Part shown: piece after piece, positions 9,043-17,689 of the stretch
Numbering within the stretch: position 1 is the stretch's first letter
How the letters are laid out: the number at the start of each line of letters is the position of its first letter
Assembly (NCBI GenBank): GCA_021833345.1
Contig: JAKBFW010000013.1
Location: 1-32,545, forward strand
Reading direction: 5' to 3'
Source: Pseudomonadota bacterium
Lineage (GTDB): Bacteria > Actinomycetota > Actinomycetes > Actinomycetales > Cellulomonadaceae
Length of the DNA stretch: 32,545 bases
Notes under the pieces: model-generated
Databases searched by the model: none
Seen by the model: only the letters and a program-made list of their open reading frames with translations
Told to the model about the DNA's origin: nothing
Program-made: the position numbers and the translations under genes

Positions 9043-10874
9043 GCGACGTCGGCCCGCGGGTCTGGGCGCCGTCGGCCGAGACGGTCGAGCTCGTCCTCCG
9101 GGGAGACCCCGGCACCGAGGCACGGATCCGGATGTCGCGCGCCGTCGGCGGCTGGTGGGTCGCCGAGACCGGACTCTCCCACGGGACCGACTACGCCTTC
9201 GCGGTGGACGGCGGAGAACCGCGACCGGACCCGCGCAGCCGCTGGCAGCCACAGGGGGTGCACGGTCCGAGCCGGGTGCTCGACGTGGACCGGTTCGCGT
9301 GGACGGACGGCGGCTGGATCGGCCGGGACGCCCGCGGGGCGGTCACCTACGAGCTCCACCTCGGGACGTTCACCCCCGAGGGCACCTTCGCCGCGGCCGT
9401 CGATCGCCTCGACCACCTGGTCGAGCTCGGGGTCGACCTGGTCGAGCTCATGCCCGTCGCAGCCTTCAACGGCGTGCACGGGTGGGGGTATGACGGCGTG
9501 AGCCTGTTCGCGGTGCACGAGCCGTACGGCGGCCCGCAGGGGCTGCAGTCGTTCGTCGATGCCGCGCATGCACGGGGGCTGGCCGTGTGCCTGGACGTGG
9601 TGCACAACCACCTCGGTCCCTCCGGGAACTATCTCGGGACGTTCGGTCCCTACTTCACCGAGGCGCACCAGACCCCGTGGGGGGCGGCCGTCAACCTGGA
9701 CGACGACGGCGCTCGCGAGGTCCGCCGGTGGATCTGTGACAGTGCGCTGCAGTGGTTCCGCGACTTCCACGTCGACGCGCTTCGCCTGGACGCGGTCCAT
9801 GCGCTGGTCGACGGCTCGCCGCGGCACCTGCTCGCCCAGCTCGCCGACGAGGTCGCCCGGCTCGCGACGAGGCTCGGCAGACCGCTCTCCCTGATCGCCG
9901 AGTCCGACCTGAACGACCCGGTCTCGGTGACCCCGACGGCACAGGGCGGCTGGGGGATGACGGCTCAGTGGGCGGACGACGTCCATCACGCGATCCATGC
10001 CCTCGTCACCGGCGAACGCCACGGGTACTACGTCGACTTCGGTTCGCCCGAGGTCCTGCGCATCGCGCTGACCGGTGCGTTCGTGCACGACGGCGCATGG
10101 TCGACGTTCCGCGGGCGGCGGTGGGGCCGCCCGGTCCCCGCCGGCACCGACGGGCACCGCTTCGTGGTGTTCGCCTCCGACCACGACCAGGTCGGGAACC
10201 GCGCCCTGGGCGATCGACCGTCCGAACGTCTCGACACCGGCGCCCTGGCGGCCGAGGCGGCGCTCGTGCTGCTCTCCCCGTTCACCCCGATGCTCTTCAT
10301 GGGTGAGGAATGGGGTGCGCGCACCCGGTGGCAGTACTTCACCGACCACCCCGAGCCCGAGCTCGCCCGCGCCGTCCGGGAGGGGCGCCAGGCCGAGTTC
10401 GGGAACCACGGCTGGGCCGCGCTGTACGGGGCCGAGGTGACGGTCCCCGACCCGCAGTCCCCCGGAACGTTCGCCGCCAGCCGGCTCGACTGGTCCGAGC
10501 CGGCCGACCCGGAGCACGGGCGGCTGCAGGACTGGTACCGGCAGCTCATCGCGTTGCGCCGCAGCGTCGCCGACCTCGGTTCGGGTGACCTCGCGGCGAC
10601 GTCGGTGCGGTTCCGCGCGGACGAGTCGCGCCCCGCACGGGAGGTGGTCGACAGCGCGGCCGGTGTCCCGTGGAGCGGTTGGGTCGTCGTGCACCGGGGG
10701 GCTGCCCGCGTCGTCGTGAACCTCTCCGACGGCGACCGCAGGATCCCGGTGACGCTGACCGGTCCGGTCGACGTCCGCGCGTCCTGGTCCGGCTGCACCG
10801 TGGCGCCACCCGGACCCGACGGCTCGGAGGCCACCGTCGTGCTGCCCGGGCGCAGCGTCGCCGTCCTCGCCTGA
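9039..10874 (+). CDS. treZ: Malto-oligosyltrehalose trehalohydrolase
   Basis: N-terminal RVWAPSAETVELVL; YELHLGTFTPEGTFAAAVDRLDHLVELGVDLVELMPVAAFNG; DVVHNHLGPSGNYL; DALRLDAVHAL; ASDHDQVGNRALGDR; GEEWGA. GTG start overlaps treY TGA (GTGA). Confidence 0.97.
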   Translation: MSDVGPRVWAPSAETVELVLRGDPGTEARIRMSRAVGGWWVAETGLSHGTDYAFAVDGGEPRPDPRSRWQPQGVHGPSRVLDVDRFAWTDGGWIGRDARGAVTYELHLGTFTPEGTFAAAVDRLDHLVELGVDLVELMPVAAFNGVHGWGYDGVSLFAVHEPYGGPQGLQSFVDAAHARGLAVCLDVVHNHLGPSGNYLGTFGPYFTEAHQTPWGAAVNLDDDGAREVRRWICDSALQWFRDFHVDALRLDAVHALVDGSPRHLLAQLADEVARLATRLGRPLSLIAESDLNDPVSVTPTAQGGWGMTAQWADDVHHAIHALVTGERHGYYVDFGSPEVLRIALTGAFVHDGAWSTFRGRRWGRPVPAGTDGHRFVVFASDHDQVGNRALGDRPSERLDTGALAAEAALVLLSPFTPMLFMGEEWGARTRWQYFTDHPEPELARAVREGRQAEFGNHGWAALYGAEVTVPDPQSPGTFAASRLDWSEPADPEHGRLQDWYRQLIALRRSVADLGSGDLAATSVRFRADESRPAREVVDSAAGVPWSGWVVVHRGAARVVVNLSDGDRRIPVTLTGPVDVRASWSGCTVAPPGPDGSEATVVLPGRSVAVLA

Positions 10875-10934
10875 AGCGGACCGCTCCCGGCCGGGACGCG
10901 GCTAGCCTGGCCACACCCCACGGGAGGAGCCACG

Positions 10935-11795
10935 ATGTCCACGAGCGAGCGCTGGTCGGCGCCAGCCTCCGAGGTCCTGCGGCCGGAGCCGGGCTTCCGG
11001 TTCGCCGCCGCCGACGCCGGTGGCACGCCGGGGTGGCGCGGCGACAAGGACGACGTCGAGGACCACCTGGCGAAGCGGGCCGCGCATCTCTCGGACCTGC
11101 AGGAGAGGTTGTACGCGCACGGCCGGTCCGGGGGGCGACGCTCGGTCCTGCTCGTGCTGCAGGGCATGGACACCGCAGGGAAGGGCGGGATCGTCCGGCA
11201 CGTCGTCGGGCTCGTCGACCCGGGAGGGGTGCAGCACACGTCGTTCGGGGTGCCGACCGCGGCCGAGCGCGAGCACCACTTCCTGTGGCGGATCCGCAAC
11301 GCGCTTCCCGCACCCGGCTACCTCGGCGTGTTCGACCGGTCCCAGTACGAGGACGTGCTCGTGGCCCGGGTGCACGGGCTGGTCCCACCTGACGTCTGGG
11401 AGGCCCGGTACGACGAGATCAACGCGTTCGAGCGAGCGATCGCCGAGGCGGGCACCGTGATCGTCAAGGTGGCCCTCGTCGTCTCTCTGGACGAGCAGCG
11501 TGCGCGCCTCCAGGAGAGGCTCGACCGCGCCGACAAGCGCTGGAAGTACAACCCGGACGACCTCGACGAACGCGTCCTGTGGTCCGTCTACCAGCAGGCC
11601 TACCAGGCCGTCCTGGACCGCACCTCGACGGACGTCGCGCCGTGGTACGTCGTCCCCGCCGACAAGAAGTGGTTCGCGCGCCTCGCGGTCACCGAGCTGC
11701 TCACCGAGTCGCTCGAGTCGCTCGACCTCGACTGGCCACCCGCCCACTTCGACGTGGCGGCGGAGACGGCGCGACTGGCCGAGCTGCGACCCTGA
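10935..11795 (+). CDS. PPK2-family polyphosphate kinase / polyphosphate:nucleotide phosphotransferase
   Basis: LVLQGMDTAGKGGIVRHV Walker A, FDRSQYEDVLVARVH, DKRWKYNPDD, WYVVPADKKWFARL; GGGAGGAG SD before ATG; TAGCCT -10-like box at 10903. Confidence 0.95.
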   Translation: MSTSERWSAPASEVLRPEPGFRFAAADAGGTPGWRGDKDDVEDHLAKRAAHLSDLQERLYAHGRSGGRRSVLLVLQGMDTAGKGGIVRHVVGLVDPGGVQHTSFGVPTAAEREHHFLWRIRNALPAPGYLGVFDRSQYEDVLVARVHGLVPPDVWEARYDEINAFERAIAEAGTVIVKVALVVSLDEQRARLQERLDRADKRWKYNPDDLDERVLWSVYQQAYQAVLDRTSTDVAPWYVVPADKKWFARLAVTELLTESLESLDLDWPPAHFDVAAETARLAELRP

Positions 11796-11916
11796 CCAGG
11801 ACGTCCGCCTCGATGCTCCCGATCCCGTTCGCGATCCACGACGCGCCGATCGCCCCGGTTACCCTGAGCCCACCACCCGTCTCCCCGTCGGGCGGTCGAT
11901 CTGCGAGAGGCGGCGC

Positions 11917-12768
11917 ATGACCGACGGCCCGACGCTCGACGTGCTGCTCCCCCTGCCCCGCGCGGGCAACCGGATTCCGCCGTCGGCGAACGAGGACGAG
12001 CTGATCGCGCTCTACGCGCACCCCGCACCGGGACCGCGCGGCGTCGGACCGGACGCCCGGCCGCGAGCACACGTCCGTGCGAACATGGTCAGCACGCTCG
12101 ACGGCGCCGCGACGGGCGCGGACCACGTGTCGGGGTCGATCAACAACGCGGCCGATCACCGTGTGTTCGGCGTGCTGCGCGCCGTCGCGGACGTCGTCCT
12201 GATCGGGGCAGGCACCGCGCGGGCGGAGGGCTACGCCGACGTCCGCATCCCGGAACCTCTTCTGGCAGGTCGACGGGCACGCGGGCAGTCGGACCTGCCG
12301 GAGCTCGCGGTGGTGAGCGCGACGGGTACCCTGCCCGATGGCCTGCTGGACTCCGACTCTCCGCCGTTCGTCCTCACGACCGCGGCGCGCCCGGACCTCG
12401 CGGCACTGCAGCACCGGATCGGCACCGAGCGGGTGCTCGTCGTCGGGCACGGCGCCTCGGTCGACGTGGCCCGAGCGCTCGACGTGCTCGCCGCACGCGG
12501 GCTACGGCGCGTGCTCACAGAAGGGGGACCCCGCCTCGTGGGCGAGCTGGCACACGCCGGTGTCCTCGACGAGCTGTGCCTGACCTGGAGCCCTCTCGTC
12601 GTCGCCGGTCCCGCACCGCGCATCGCCGACGCGGCCGGCTGGCTCGCACCGGCGGTCACCGCGCGGCCGGCCCACCTCCTTCACTCCGCGGGGGTCCTGC
12701 TCGGGCGATGGGTTCTCGACGCGGCCAGCGGATCCTCCTCGTGGTCCACCGGCACGCCGCCGGGCTAG
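11917..12768 (+). CDS. Pyrimidine reductase family protein (RibD C-terminal / DHFR-like fold)
   Basis: ANMVSTLDGAATG, INNAADHRVFGVLRAVADVVLIGAGTARAEGY, GLRRVLTEGGPRLVGEL; GAGAGG SD at 11905-11910. Ends in TAG. Confidence 0.9.
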   Translation: MTDGPTLDVLLPLPRAGNRIPPSANEDELIALYAHPAPGPRGVGPDARPRAHVRANMVSTLDGAATGADHVSGSINNAADHRVFGVLRAVADVVLIGAGTARAEGYADVRIPEPLLAGRRARGQSDLPELAVVSATGTLPDGLLDSDSPPFVLTTAARPDLAALQHRIGTERVLVVGHGASVDVARALDVLAARGLRRVLTEGGPRLVGELAHAGVLDELCLTWSPLVVAGPAPRIADAAGWLAPAVTARPAHLLHSAGVLLGRWVLDAASGSSSWSTGTPPG

Positions 12769-12771
12769 GCT
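12766..12771 (+). promoter_or_regulatory. -10 element TAGGCT for a leaderless transcript of the 12778 gene
   Basis: TANNNT hexamer 12 nt (first base to first base) before GTG 12778; no SD; hexamer begins with the TAG stop codon of the preceding gene. Confidence 0.6.
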
Positions 12772-12777
12772 CGCCGC

Positions 12778-13263
12778 GTGACCGACACGATCCTCGTCCT
12801 CACGGAGGACACCCTCGCCCCCGTCGACATCGACCATCTGCTCTCGCTGCACGAGGGCGAGACGTTGGCGTACCACGTGCTCGTTCCGGCGGACACCGCA
12901 CGCAACCTGCTCTCGTCCTTGATCGATCACCTCAGTCTCGGCGAGCTCCACGACGCATGGGAGGACGTGCTCGGCCGCGAACCGGAGCCCCGCGAGGCCC
13001 GCGCCGATGCCGAGCAGCAGCTGCGTGGCAGCCTCGAGGCGTTCCGTGCCGCCGGCCGTCAGGCGACCGGCGAGGTCGTGGACGACGACCCGCTCCCCGC
13101 TCTCCGCTCCGCGGTCGCCGACCTCGAGATCCGCGAGATCGCCGTCATCACATACCCGCACGCGGTGGCTGACACCTTCCACCGGGACTGGGCGTCACGC
13201 GCGCGCGACGAGCTCCGGGTCCCCGTCCTGCACCTCTACTCCGGCACGAGCGAGCTCGGCTGA
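12778..13263 (+). CDS. Conserved hypothetical protein, about 161 aa, Rossmann/USP-like secondary-structure feel
   Basis: MTDTILVLTEDTLAPVDIDHLLSLHEGETLAYHVLVPADT...IREIAVITYPHAVADTFHRDWASRARDELRVPVLHLYSGTSELG; coding-like composition throughout; family not named with certainty. Confidence 0.85.
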   Translation: MTDTILVLTEDTLAPVDIDHLLSLHEGETLAYHVLVPADTARNLLSSLIDHLSLGELHDAWEDVLGREPEPREARADAEQQLRGSLEAFRAAGRQATGEVVDDDPLPALRSAVADLEIREIAVITYPHAVADTFHRDWASRARDELRVPVLHLYSGTSELG

Positions 13264-13278
13264 CGTTCCTCGCGGGCG

Positions 13279-13319
13279 AGACGCCCCACGCCGGCCCTCG
13301 GGCACGGCGCGGGGCGTCT
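13279..13319. terminator. Bidirectional hairpin between convergent genes
   Basis: AGACGCCCCACGCCG (13279-13293) pairs with CGGCGCGGGGCGTCT (13305-13319), 15-bp stem with one mismatch, 11-nt loop. Confidence 0.7.
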
Positions 13320-13333
13320 GCGGCGTGCTCGGC

Positions 13334-14788
13334 TCAGAGCGTGGTCTCGGTCCGGTCGCCGGTCCACTCGGTGTGGAACGTGCCGTCGCGGTCGGTGCGC
13401 CGGTAGGTGTGCGCACCGAAGAAGTCACGCTGAGCCTGGATCAGCGCGGCCGGGAGCCGTGCCGCGCGGACCCCGTCGTAGTAGGCCAGCGACGACGAGA
13501 ACGCCGGCGTCGGCACGCCGTTGAGCGCAGCCTGGGACACCACCCGGCGCCAGGACGGCACGCCGGCGGCGACGGCCTCGGTGAAGTACGGGTCGGCGAG
13601 CAGCAGCGCCAGGTCCGCATCGCGCTCGTAGGCCTCGGTGATCCGGTTCAGGAACCGGGCCCGGATGATGCAACCACCGCGCCAGATCCGCGCCATCGCG
13701 CCGCGGTCGATGTCCCACCCGAACTCGGCCGACGCCGCGGCGATCTGGTCGAACCCCTGCGAGTACGCGACGACCTTCGATGCGTACAGCGCGAGCCGCA
13801 CGTCCTCGATGAACGCCGCGCGATCCGCGACGTCCCACTCCCCTGCCTCGCCGCGCAGCGCGACCGCGGCAGCGCGCTGCGGCACCGACCCGGACAGCGC
13901 ACGGGCGAACGTGGCCTCGGCGATCCCGGTGATCGGGACGCCCAGGTCCAAGGCGTTCTGCACGGTCCAGCGCCCGGTGCCCTTCTGCTCGGCCTGGTCC
14001 AGGACGACGTCGACGAACGCGAGCCCGGTGGCCGCGTCGACGTGCGCGAGGACGTCGGCGGTGATCTCGATGAGGAACGACTCGAGGTCCCCCGCGTTCC
14101 ACTCCGCGAAGATCTGGGCGATCTCGGCGGCTGAGGCACCGAGCCCCTGCTTGAGGAGGTCGTACGCCTCGGCGATCAGCTGCATGTCCGCGTACTCGAT
14201 GCCGTTGTGGACCATCTTCACGAAGTGCCCGGCGCCGTCGGAGCCGACGTAGGTGCAGCACGGCACCCCGTCGACCTTCGCCGAGATGTCCTCGAGGATC
14301 GGCCCGAGGACCGCGTAGGACTCACGAGACCCACCCGGCATGATGCTCGGCCCGTTCAGCGCGCCCTCCTCGCCACCCGAGACCCCGGAGCCGACGAAGT
14401 GCAGCCCGCGCGCCCGCAGCGCCTCCTCGCGGCGCCGGGTGTCCGGGAAGTGGGCGTTGCCGGCGTCGATGACGATGTCGCCCTCGTCGAGCAGCGGCAC
14501 GAGCTCGTCGATCACGGCGTCGGTCGGTCCACCCGCCTTGACCATGATCACGACCTTGCGCGGCCGTGCGAGCGACGCCACGAAGTCCGCCATCGTCTCC
14601 GACGCCACGAACGTCCCCTCGTCGCCGTGGTCCGCGACGAGCGACTGCGTCTTGGCGAACGACCTGTTGTGGAGAGCGACCGTGTACCCGTGCCGGGCGA
14701 AGTTCCGCGCGAGGTTCCGTCCCATCACCGCCAGACCCGTCACGCCGATCTCCGCCACGCCGACCTGACCCACCGCTGCTCCAGACAT
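13334..14788 (-). CDS. gnd: 6-phosphogluconate dehydrogenase (decarboxylating)
   Basis: IGVTGLAVMGRNLARNFARHGYTVALHNRS, FVGSGVSGGEEGALNGPSIMPGG, GAGHFVKMVHNGIEYADMQLIAEAY, KGTGRWTVQNALDLGVP, WRGGCIIRARFL. Confidence 0.97.
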   Translation of the reverse strand: MSGAAVGQVGVAEIGVTGLAVMGRNLARNFARHGYTVALHNRSFAKTQSLVADHGDEGTFVASETMADFVASLARPRKVVIMVKAGGPTDAVIDELVPLLDEGDIVIDAGNAHFPDTRRREEALRARGLHFVGSGVSGGEEGALNGPSIMPGGSRESYAVLGPILEDISAKVDGVPCCTYVGSDGAGHFVKMVHNGIEYADMQLIAEAYDLLKQGLGASAAEIAQIFAEWNAGDLESFLIEITADVLAHVDAATGLAFVDVVLDQAEQKGTGRWTVQNALDLGVPITGIAEATFARALSGSVPQRAAAVALRGEAGEWDVADRAAFIEDVRLALYASKVVAYSQGFDQIAAASAEFGWDIDRGAMARIWRGGCIIRARFLNRITEAYERDADLALLLADPYFTEAVAAGVPSWRRVVSQAALNGVPTPAFSSSLAYYDGVRAARLPAALIQAQRDFFGAHTYRRTDRDGTFHTEWTGDRTETTL

Positions 14789-14984
14789 ACGCCGTGCGCT
14801 CCTTCACCGTGTCACCAGCGGGCCGCGAGGCGCTGACCCGTGCCGTCGTCGGCCCGAGCGACCAGCGCCGCCGACGCGCGGGGCGGTGCCGCACAGGCCA
14901 CCGGTCCCGGGAGCATCAGGGTAGTCGCGCACGACCGACCGCTGTCCCGGCGTGCCACACCACAACACGGTGGGCGCCGAGCCG

Positions 14985-14990
14985 TAGTCT
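14985..14990 (+). promoter_or_regulatory. -10 element TAGTCT for probable leaderless DUF3000 gene
   Basis: TANNNT 13 nt before GTG 14998 (16 nt before ATG 15001); no SD. Confidence 0.5.
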
Positions 14991-14997
14991 CCGAGAC

Positions 14998-15579
14998 GTG
15001 ATGAGTGCAGGCCAGGGTGAGGTCCCCGCCGCTTTCCTCGAGGCTCTGCGGAGCCTGCGTGCCACCCGGCTACGTCCCGAGATCCGGCTGGTCGAGGTCC
15101 CGGGCCCTGGCCGGATCGCACCGTTCTCCGCAGCGCTCACCGGTGACGTCACCGCGCCCCGCGGCGCGGTGCCGGAGGACCTCGCCTCCGGTCGCTTCGT
15201 CGTGCTGCACGACCCGGCCGGTCAGGAGGCCTGGGAGGGGACGTTCCGCCTGGTCACGTTCGTCCGGGCCACTCTCGAGGCCGAGCTCGGGGCGGACGGA
15301 CTGCTCGCCGGTGTGGCGTGGACCTGGTTCTCCGACGCGATCGACGAGGCCGAGATCACACCGATCGCCACCGGCGGGACCGTCACGCGTGTCCTGTCGC
15401 AGAGCTTCGGCGCGCTCGCCGCACGGCCCGACGAGGTCGAGGTCGAGATCCGCGCCTCCTGGACCGCGGAGGGGCCCGACCTCGGGCCGCACCTCCAGGC
15501 CTGGGGCACCCTGCTGTGCACCAGCGCGGGGCTGCCGCCGCTCCCGGACGGCGTCGTCTCGCTCGGCGCGCGCCACTGA
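14998..15579 (+). CDS. DUF3000 domain-containing protein
   Basis: EVPAAFLEALRSLRATRLRPEIRLVEVPGPGRIAPFSAALTGDV... matches my recollection of the actinobacterial DUF3000 family; GTG 14998 or ATG 15001 start. Confidence 0.85.
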   Translation: MMSAGQGEVPAAFLEALRSLRATRLRPEIRLVEVPGPGRIAPFSAALTGDVTAPRGAVPEDLASGRFVVLHDPAGQEAWEGTFRLVTFVRATLEAELGADGLLAGVAWTWFSDAIDEAEITPIATGGTVTRVLSQSFGALAARPDEVEVEIRASWTAEGPDLGPHLQAWGTLLCTSAGLPPLPDGVVSLGARH

Positions 15580-15584
15580 GTCGA

Positions 15585-15599
15585 CCCGGCGGAGCCGGG
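15585..15599. terminator. Small hairpin CCCGGC-GGA-GCCGGG downstream of DUF3000 gene
   Basis: Perfect 6-bp stem, 3-nt loop, 6 nt after the stop; no U-tract. Confidence 0.3.
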
Positions 15600-15773
15600 C
15601 GCCCGACGACGTGACCACGGACCCAGGTGCCGGCTCCGTGCACCTGCCTGTTGGACGCCCTACGCGATCGACGGTGCGGCGCGGTCACGCCGGCTGTGCG
15701 CAGATGACCGCTCAAGCGCGTCGCTGCTCCTGCCGATGACGTGGGTAACCGTCGTCGACCTTCAGGAGCTCCC

Positions 15774-16271
15774 GTGTCGATCGAACCGCTGCTGCAGGTC
15801 AGGGCCGCTCCTGCGCCCGGCACGCATGCGGCCTCTCGGCACCTGTGCGTCGTCGTGGGCGAGCTGCACGACGGCGACGGGCAGGTCGTGGTCCGTCGGC
15901 TCGGCCGTCGCGACACCCCTCAGGTCGTCCTTCTCGCCCGGCGCGCGAACCGCCGCGAGATCGTCTCCCTGCTGGCGAGCGGGCTCCGTGGCGCGGTCGT
16001 CAGCGAGGTGCGCCCCGTCGGCGGCCCGGTGGTAGTCCCGCGTCCGCGACTACCGGAGCTCGTGCGCCCCCAGCAGCTGGATCTCACCGCGCGCGAGATC
16101 GGCGTGATCCGCCTCGTGTCCGAGGGTCGGAGCAACCGGATGATCGGTGACGAGCTGGGCCTGTCCGCGCTGACGGTGAAGAGCCACCTGGCGCGGATCT
16201 CGCGCAAGCTCGGAACCGGCGACCGGGCCGAGCTCGTCGCGATCGCGCTCCGCGCCGGCCTTCTGGGCTGA
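15774..16271 (+). CDS. LuxR/NarL-type HTH regulator with degenerate receiver-like N-terminal region
   Basis: C-term LTAREIGVIRLVSEGRSNRMIGDELGLSALTVKSHLARISRKLGTGDRAELVAIALRAGLL; GGAG SD before GTG 15774. Confidence 0.88.
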   Translation: MSIEPLLQVRAAPAPGTHAASRHLCVVVGELHDGDGQVVVRRLGRRDTPQVVLLARRANRREIVSLLASGLRGAVVSEVRPVGGPVVVPRPRLPELVRPQQLDLTAREIGVIRLVSEGRSNRMIGDELGLSALTVKSHLARISRKLGTGDRAELVAIALRAGLLG

Positions 16272-16314
16272 CCTGCTCCGGCTCCGCCTCCGCCGGGACG
16301 GCACCACCAGCGCC

Positions 16315-16320
16315 TACCGT
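16315..16320 (+). promoter_or_regulatory. -10 element TACCGT for probable leaderless rnd transcript
   Basis: TANNNT 13 nt before ATG 16328. Confidence 0.45.
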
Positions 16321-16327
16321 GGTGGTC

Positions 16328-17599
16328 ATGCACGACGACACGCCCGCCCCGACCGACGCGGGCCCCGTGCCTGACACCACCGACACCGAGGAGCCCCGGG
16401 AGGTCGTGCCGCTGGTCGAGCCTGCGGACGGGGTCCCACCGGTCGTCGCGACCCCGGAGGCCCTCGCCCAGGTGGTGGCCGCATTCGGCGATGCGACAGG
16501 TCCCGTCGCCGTCGATGCCGAGCGCGCCTCCGGCTATCGGTACGGCCAACGCACCTATCTCGTCCAGCTCCGGCGCGAGGGCGCCGGGACGGTCCTGATC
16601 GACCCGATCGCCCTGCCCGACCTCTCGGCGTTGTCGGACGCCCTCGTCGGGGTCGAGTGGGTGTTCCACGCCGCGTCCCAGGACCTCCCCGGGCTCTCTG
16701 AGCAAGGTCTGCGACCCAGCCGGATCTTCGACACCGAGCTCGGTGCCCGGCTGCTCGGTCTCGAGCGGGTCGGACTGGCCGCCGTGGTGGCCGAGCTCCT
16801 CGGGCTCGGTCTCGCCAAGGAGCACTCGTCGGTCGACTGGTCCACCCGTCCGCTGCCGCAGGAGTGGCTCCGCTACGCGGCGCTCGACGTCGAGGTCCTC
16901 ATCGAGCTGCGCGCCGTGATCGCAGAACGCCTCGCCGTCGCCGGGAAGGCCGAGTGGGCGGCCCAGGAGTTCGAGGCGGTGCGGCTCGCTCCCCCCACAC
17001 CGCCACGCGTGGACCCGTGGCGCCGGGTCTCCGGGCTGCACGCCGTTCGCGACCCGCGCCGGGTCGCCGTGGTGCGGGAGCTGTGGCACACGCGCGACGA
17101 GAACGCCCGCAAGCGCGACATCGCTCCCGGCCGGGTGCTGCCCGACCACGCGATCGTCGCGGCCGCCCAGGCCCTGCCACGATCGGTGCCGGCGCTGACG
17201 GACCTGCCCGCCTTCGCCGGCAAGGGCACCCGCCGCCGTGCGGTGCTCTGGCAGCAGGCCATCGATCGCGCCCTCGCTCTTCCCGAGGCCCAGCTTCCGT
17301 CGATCCGCGGGCCACGATCGGACGCCCCGCCCCCGCCCCGCGCGTGGGCGGAACGCGACCCCGCCGCCGCGGCACGTCTCGCCACCGCGCGCGCCGTGAT
17401 CGCCCAGCTGTCAGACGACCACCACGTCCCGGCGGAGAACCTGCTCCAGCCGGACCTGCTGCGGCGGCTGTGCTGGGCGCCCCCGCAGTCCTGGGACGCC
17501 CCGGCCATCACCGCTGCGCTGCTCGCCGGTGGGGCACGACCGTGGCAGGCCGACCTGGTCGGCCCCGCGCTCGCCGCAGCCGGCGTTACTCCCGAGTAA
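16328..17599 (+). CDS. rnd: Ribonuclease D (3'-5' exonuclease + HRDC)
   Basis: VAVDAERASGYRYGQRTYLVQLRR, WVFHAASQDLPGLSEQGL, FDTELGARLLGLERVGLAAVV, VDWSTRPLPQEWLRYAALDVEVL; HRDC-like C-terminus. Ends in TAA. Confidence 0.93.
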   Translation: MHDDTPAPTDAGPVPDTTDTEEPREVVPLVEPADGVPPVVATPEALAQVVAAFGDATGPVAVDAERASGYRYGQRTYLVQLRREGAGTVLIDPIALPDLSALSDALVGVEWVFHAASQDLPGLSEQGLRPSRIFDTELGARLLGLERVGLAAVVAELLGLGLAKEHSSVDWSTRPLPQEWLRYAALDVEVLIELRAVIAERLAVAGKAEWAAQEFEAVRLAPPTPPRVDPWRRVSGLHAVRDPRRVAVVRELWHTRDENARKRDIAPGRVLPDHAIVAAAQALPRSVPALTDLPAFAGKGTRRRAVLWQQAIDRALALPEAQLPSIRGPRSDAPPPPRAWAERDPAAAARLATARAVIAQLSDDHHVPAENLLQPDLLRRLCWAPPQSWDAPAITAALLAGGARPWQADLVGPALAAAGVTPE

Positions 17600-17600
17600 C
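17585..17600. promoter_or_regulatory. Perfect palindrome GTTACTC-CC-GAGTAAC, candidate operator of fadAB
   Basis: 7-bp perfect inverted repeat ending 5 bp before a TTGGCC-17 bp-TACCGT promoter; includes rnd stop codon TAA. Confidence 0.65.
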
Positions 17601-17605
17601 ACCTC

Positions 17606-17634
17606 TTGGCCTGGGCGCTCACGGCAGGTACCGT
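17606..17634 (+). promoter_or_regulatory. Sigma70-type promoter of fadA-fadB
   Basis: TTGGCC (17606-17611), 17-bp spacer, TACCGT (17629-17634). Confidence 0.55.
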
Positions 17635-17689
17635 CGTCCGGACGCGCCGCTCACGGCGCTCGGACATCGCCGTCCCGCCAGGAGGTCCC

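Noticed and set aside
11800-11875. Minus-strand peptide GAIGASWIANGIGSIEADVLVRV between ppk2 and the RibD-like gene
   Set aside because: Looks protein-like and GC3-rich, but short, no start, and overlaps the probable TACCCT promoter of the downstream gene; not distinguishable from chance.
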